DNA of 6,784 bases, taken from assembly GCA_903894655.1 (NCBI GenBank), contig CAITQY010000392.1, positions 1 through 6,784 on the forward strand. The letters are read 5' to 3'. The notes under the pieces were generated by a model. It saw only the letters and a program-made list of their open reading frames with translations, ran no database searches and was not told the origin of the DNA. This DNA comes from an uncultured Gemmatimonadota bacterium. Lineage in GTDB: Bacteria > Gemmatimonadota > Gemmatimonadetes > Gemmatimonadales > Gemmatimonadaceae. A program made the translations under genes and the position numbers. Shown here piece by piece: positions 6,351-6,784 of the stretch (position 1 is its first letter; every line of letters begins with the position of its first letter).

Positions 6351-6455
6351 GCCATCATCCTCGTTGCTGCACCACCGACCGGCAAGGGTCGGCCATTGCG
6401 GGCAAACACGACGCCCCCCTACCCGCCGTCCCACCGGAACACTATTCTCGCCGGT
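6351..6455. other. Divergent intergenic spacer between GNAT and carboxypeptidase-regulatory-like genes
   Basis: A 105-bp region that should contain both promoters. A 6-bp perfect inverted repeat, CCGACC (6375-6380) with GGTCGG (6387-6392), surrounds a 6-nt spacer and lies 25-42 nt upstream of the GNAT start. It could be a 5'-UTR hairpin or a small operator. TATTCT at 6443-6448 is a plausible -10 box for the plus-strand gene, without a recognisable -35. Confidence 0.35.
6359..6362 (-). promoter_or_regulatory. Ribosome binding site GAGG of the GNAT gene
   Basis: On the minus strand GAGG lies 8 nt before ATG 6350. An ATG pair within the spacer is out of frame with the enzyme. This site selects the 228-aa start over any upstream codon in the open frame. 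Confidence 0.7.
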
Positions 6456-6784
6456 ATGCCGTGCCGTCACTGCTCGTTCGGACTTCTTACGCTGGCCGTC
6501 GGCGCCCTCATCCCACGGGCCACGGTGCAGGCGCAGCCGCTGCCCGCGGCCCGCGTCACGGGCGTGGTGTTCGACAGCCTCGCCATGCGACCGCTCGCCG
6601 GCGCGACGGTACAACTGGTCACCACCCAACAGCCGGCACGCATTCGCGCGGTCGCCGCGGACAGTCGCGGACTCTTCCGCTTCGACTCGGTGGCCGTCGG
6701 CGGTTATCTGATCGGCTTTCTGCACCCGCTCCTCGACAGCCTGGGGGTCGACGGATCGATGGCGCGCGTCGAGATCACCTCGCC
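6456..6784 (+). CDS. Exported protein with N-terminal carboxypeptidase-regulatory-like domain, 3'-truncated
   Basis: The frame runs from ATG 6456 to the window edge without a stop; 109 complete codons are visible. Residues 1-27 form a signal peptide: a hydrophobic core at about 8-20, with 'VQAQ' before a likely cleavage. Residues about 33-109 match the CarboxypepD_reg beta-sandwich pattern: 'VTGVVFDSLAMRPLAGATVQLV' region (34-55), then 'DSRGLFRFDSVAVGGY' (69-84), the usual 'xDxxGxFxFxxVxxGxY' turn. Such domains start many exported or outer-membrane proteins of Gemmatimonadota and Bacteroidota, including TonB-dependent receptors. The remainder lies outside, so the function cannot be assigned. 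No Shine-Dalgarno precedes the ATG; TATTCT at 6443-6448 ends 7 nt before it, so a leaderless mRNA is possible. Confidence 0.8.
   Translation, partial: MPCRHCSFGLLTLAVGALIPRATVQAQPLPAARVTGVVFDSLAMRPLAGATVQLVTTQQPARIRAVAADSRGLFRFDSVAVGGYLIGFLHPLLDSLGVDGSMARVEITS

Noticed and set aside
6351..6725. N-terminal extension of the GNAT enzyme by 125 residues
   Set aside because: It lacks family similarity, is Arg/Gly/Ala-rich and runs antisense through the signal peptide and domain of the divergent gene; ATG 6350 has a well-placed GAGG.
1..6784. A defence, secretion or biosynthetic gene cluster
   Set aside because: Alternating orientations and unrelated products give no sign of a co-transcribed system; the only unusual architecture is within the single heme/copper protein.

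Overview
This window comes from a G+C-rich bacterium (roughly two thirds G+C by eye), probably Gram-negative. It carries a YcbB-type L,D-transpeptidase, a lipoprotein signal suited to outer-membrane sorting and several signal peptides ending in 'AQ'. The mix of exported M24 peptidases, a carboxypeptidase-regulatory-like (beta-sandwich) exported protein and a heme/copper lipoprotein resembles Gemmatimonadota. That assignment is inference from style and gene content, not a database result.

Layout, left to right. (1) The 3' part of an M24 Xaa-Pro aminopeptidase-like gene (+, 1-998), with every catalytic residue present. (2) Convergent to it, only 4 bp away, an L,D-transpeptidase (-, 1003-2529). 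A 17-bp-stem hairpin lies across the junction. (3) A 182-bp divergent spacer. (4) A lipoprotein gene (+, 2712-4094) that fuses a c-type heme domain to a bicopper monooxygenase core of the PHM/DBH type. (5) Convergent to that, a second M24-fold protein (-, 4126-5511), again with a hairpin at the junction. (6) A 132-bp near-perfect palindrome (5565-5696) that supplies the last ten codons and stop of the next gene. (7) A RimJ/RimL-type GNAT acetyltransferase (-, 5664-6350). (8) A 105-bp divergent spacer, then the 5' part of an exported carboxypeptidase-regulatory-like protein (+, 6456-window end).

Most products look exported: peptide turnover (two M24 proteins), 3-3 peptidoglycan cross-linking and a cell-surface copper/heme oxidase. 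Gene orientation alternates, so no multi-gene operon is evident except possibly GNAT to M24 on the minus strand, and those two are separated by the palindrome. The most unusual item is the heme plus bicopper monooxygenase fusion. All six predicted copper ligands are present, but the residues that bind the peptide carboxylate in rat PHM are not, so its substrate is unknown.
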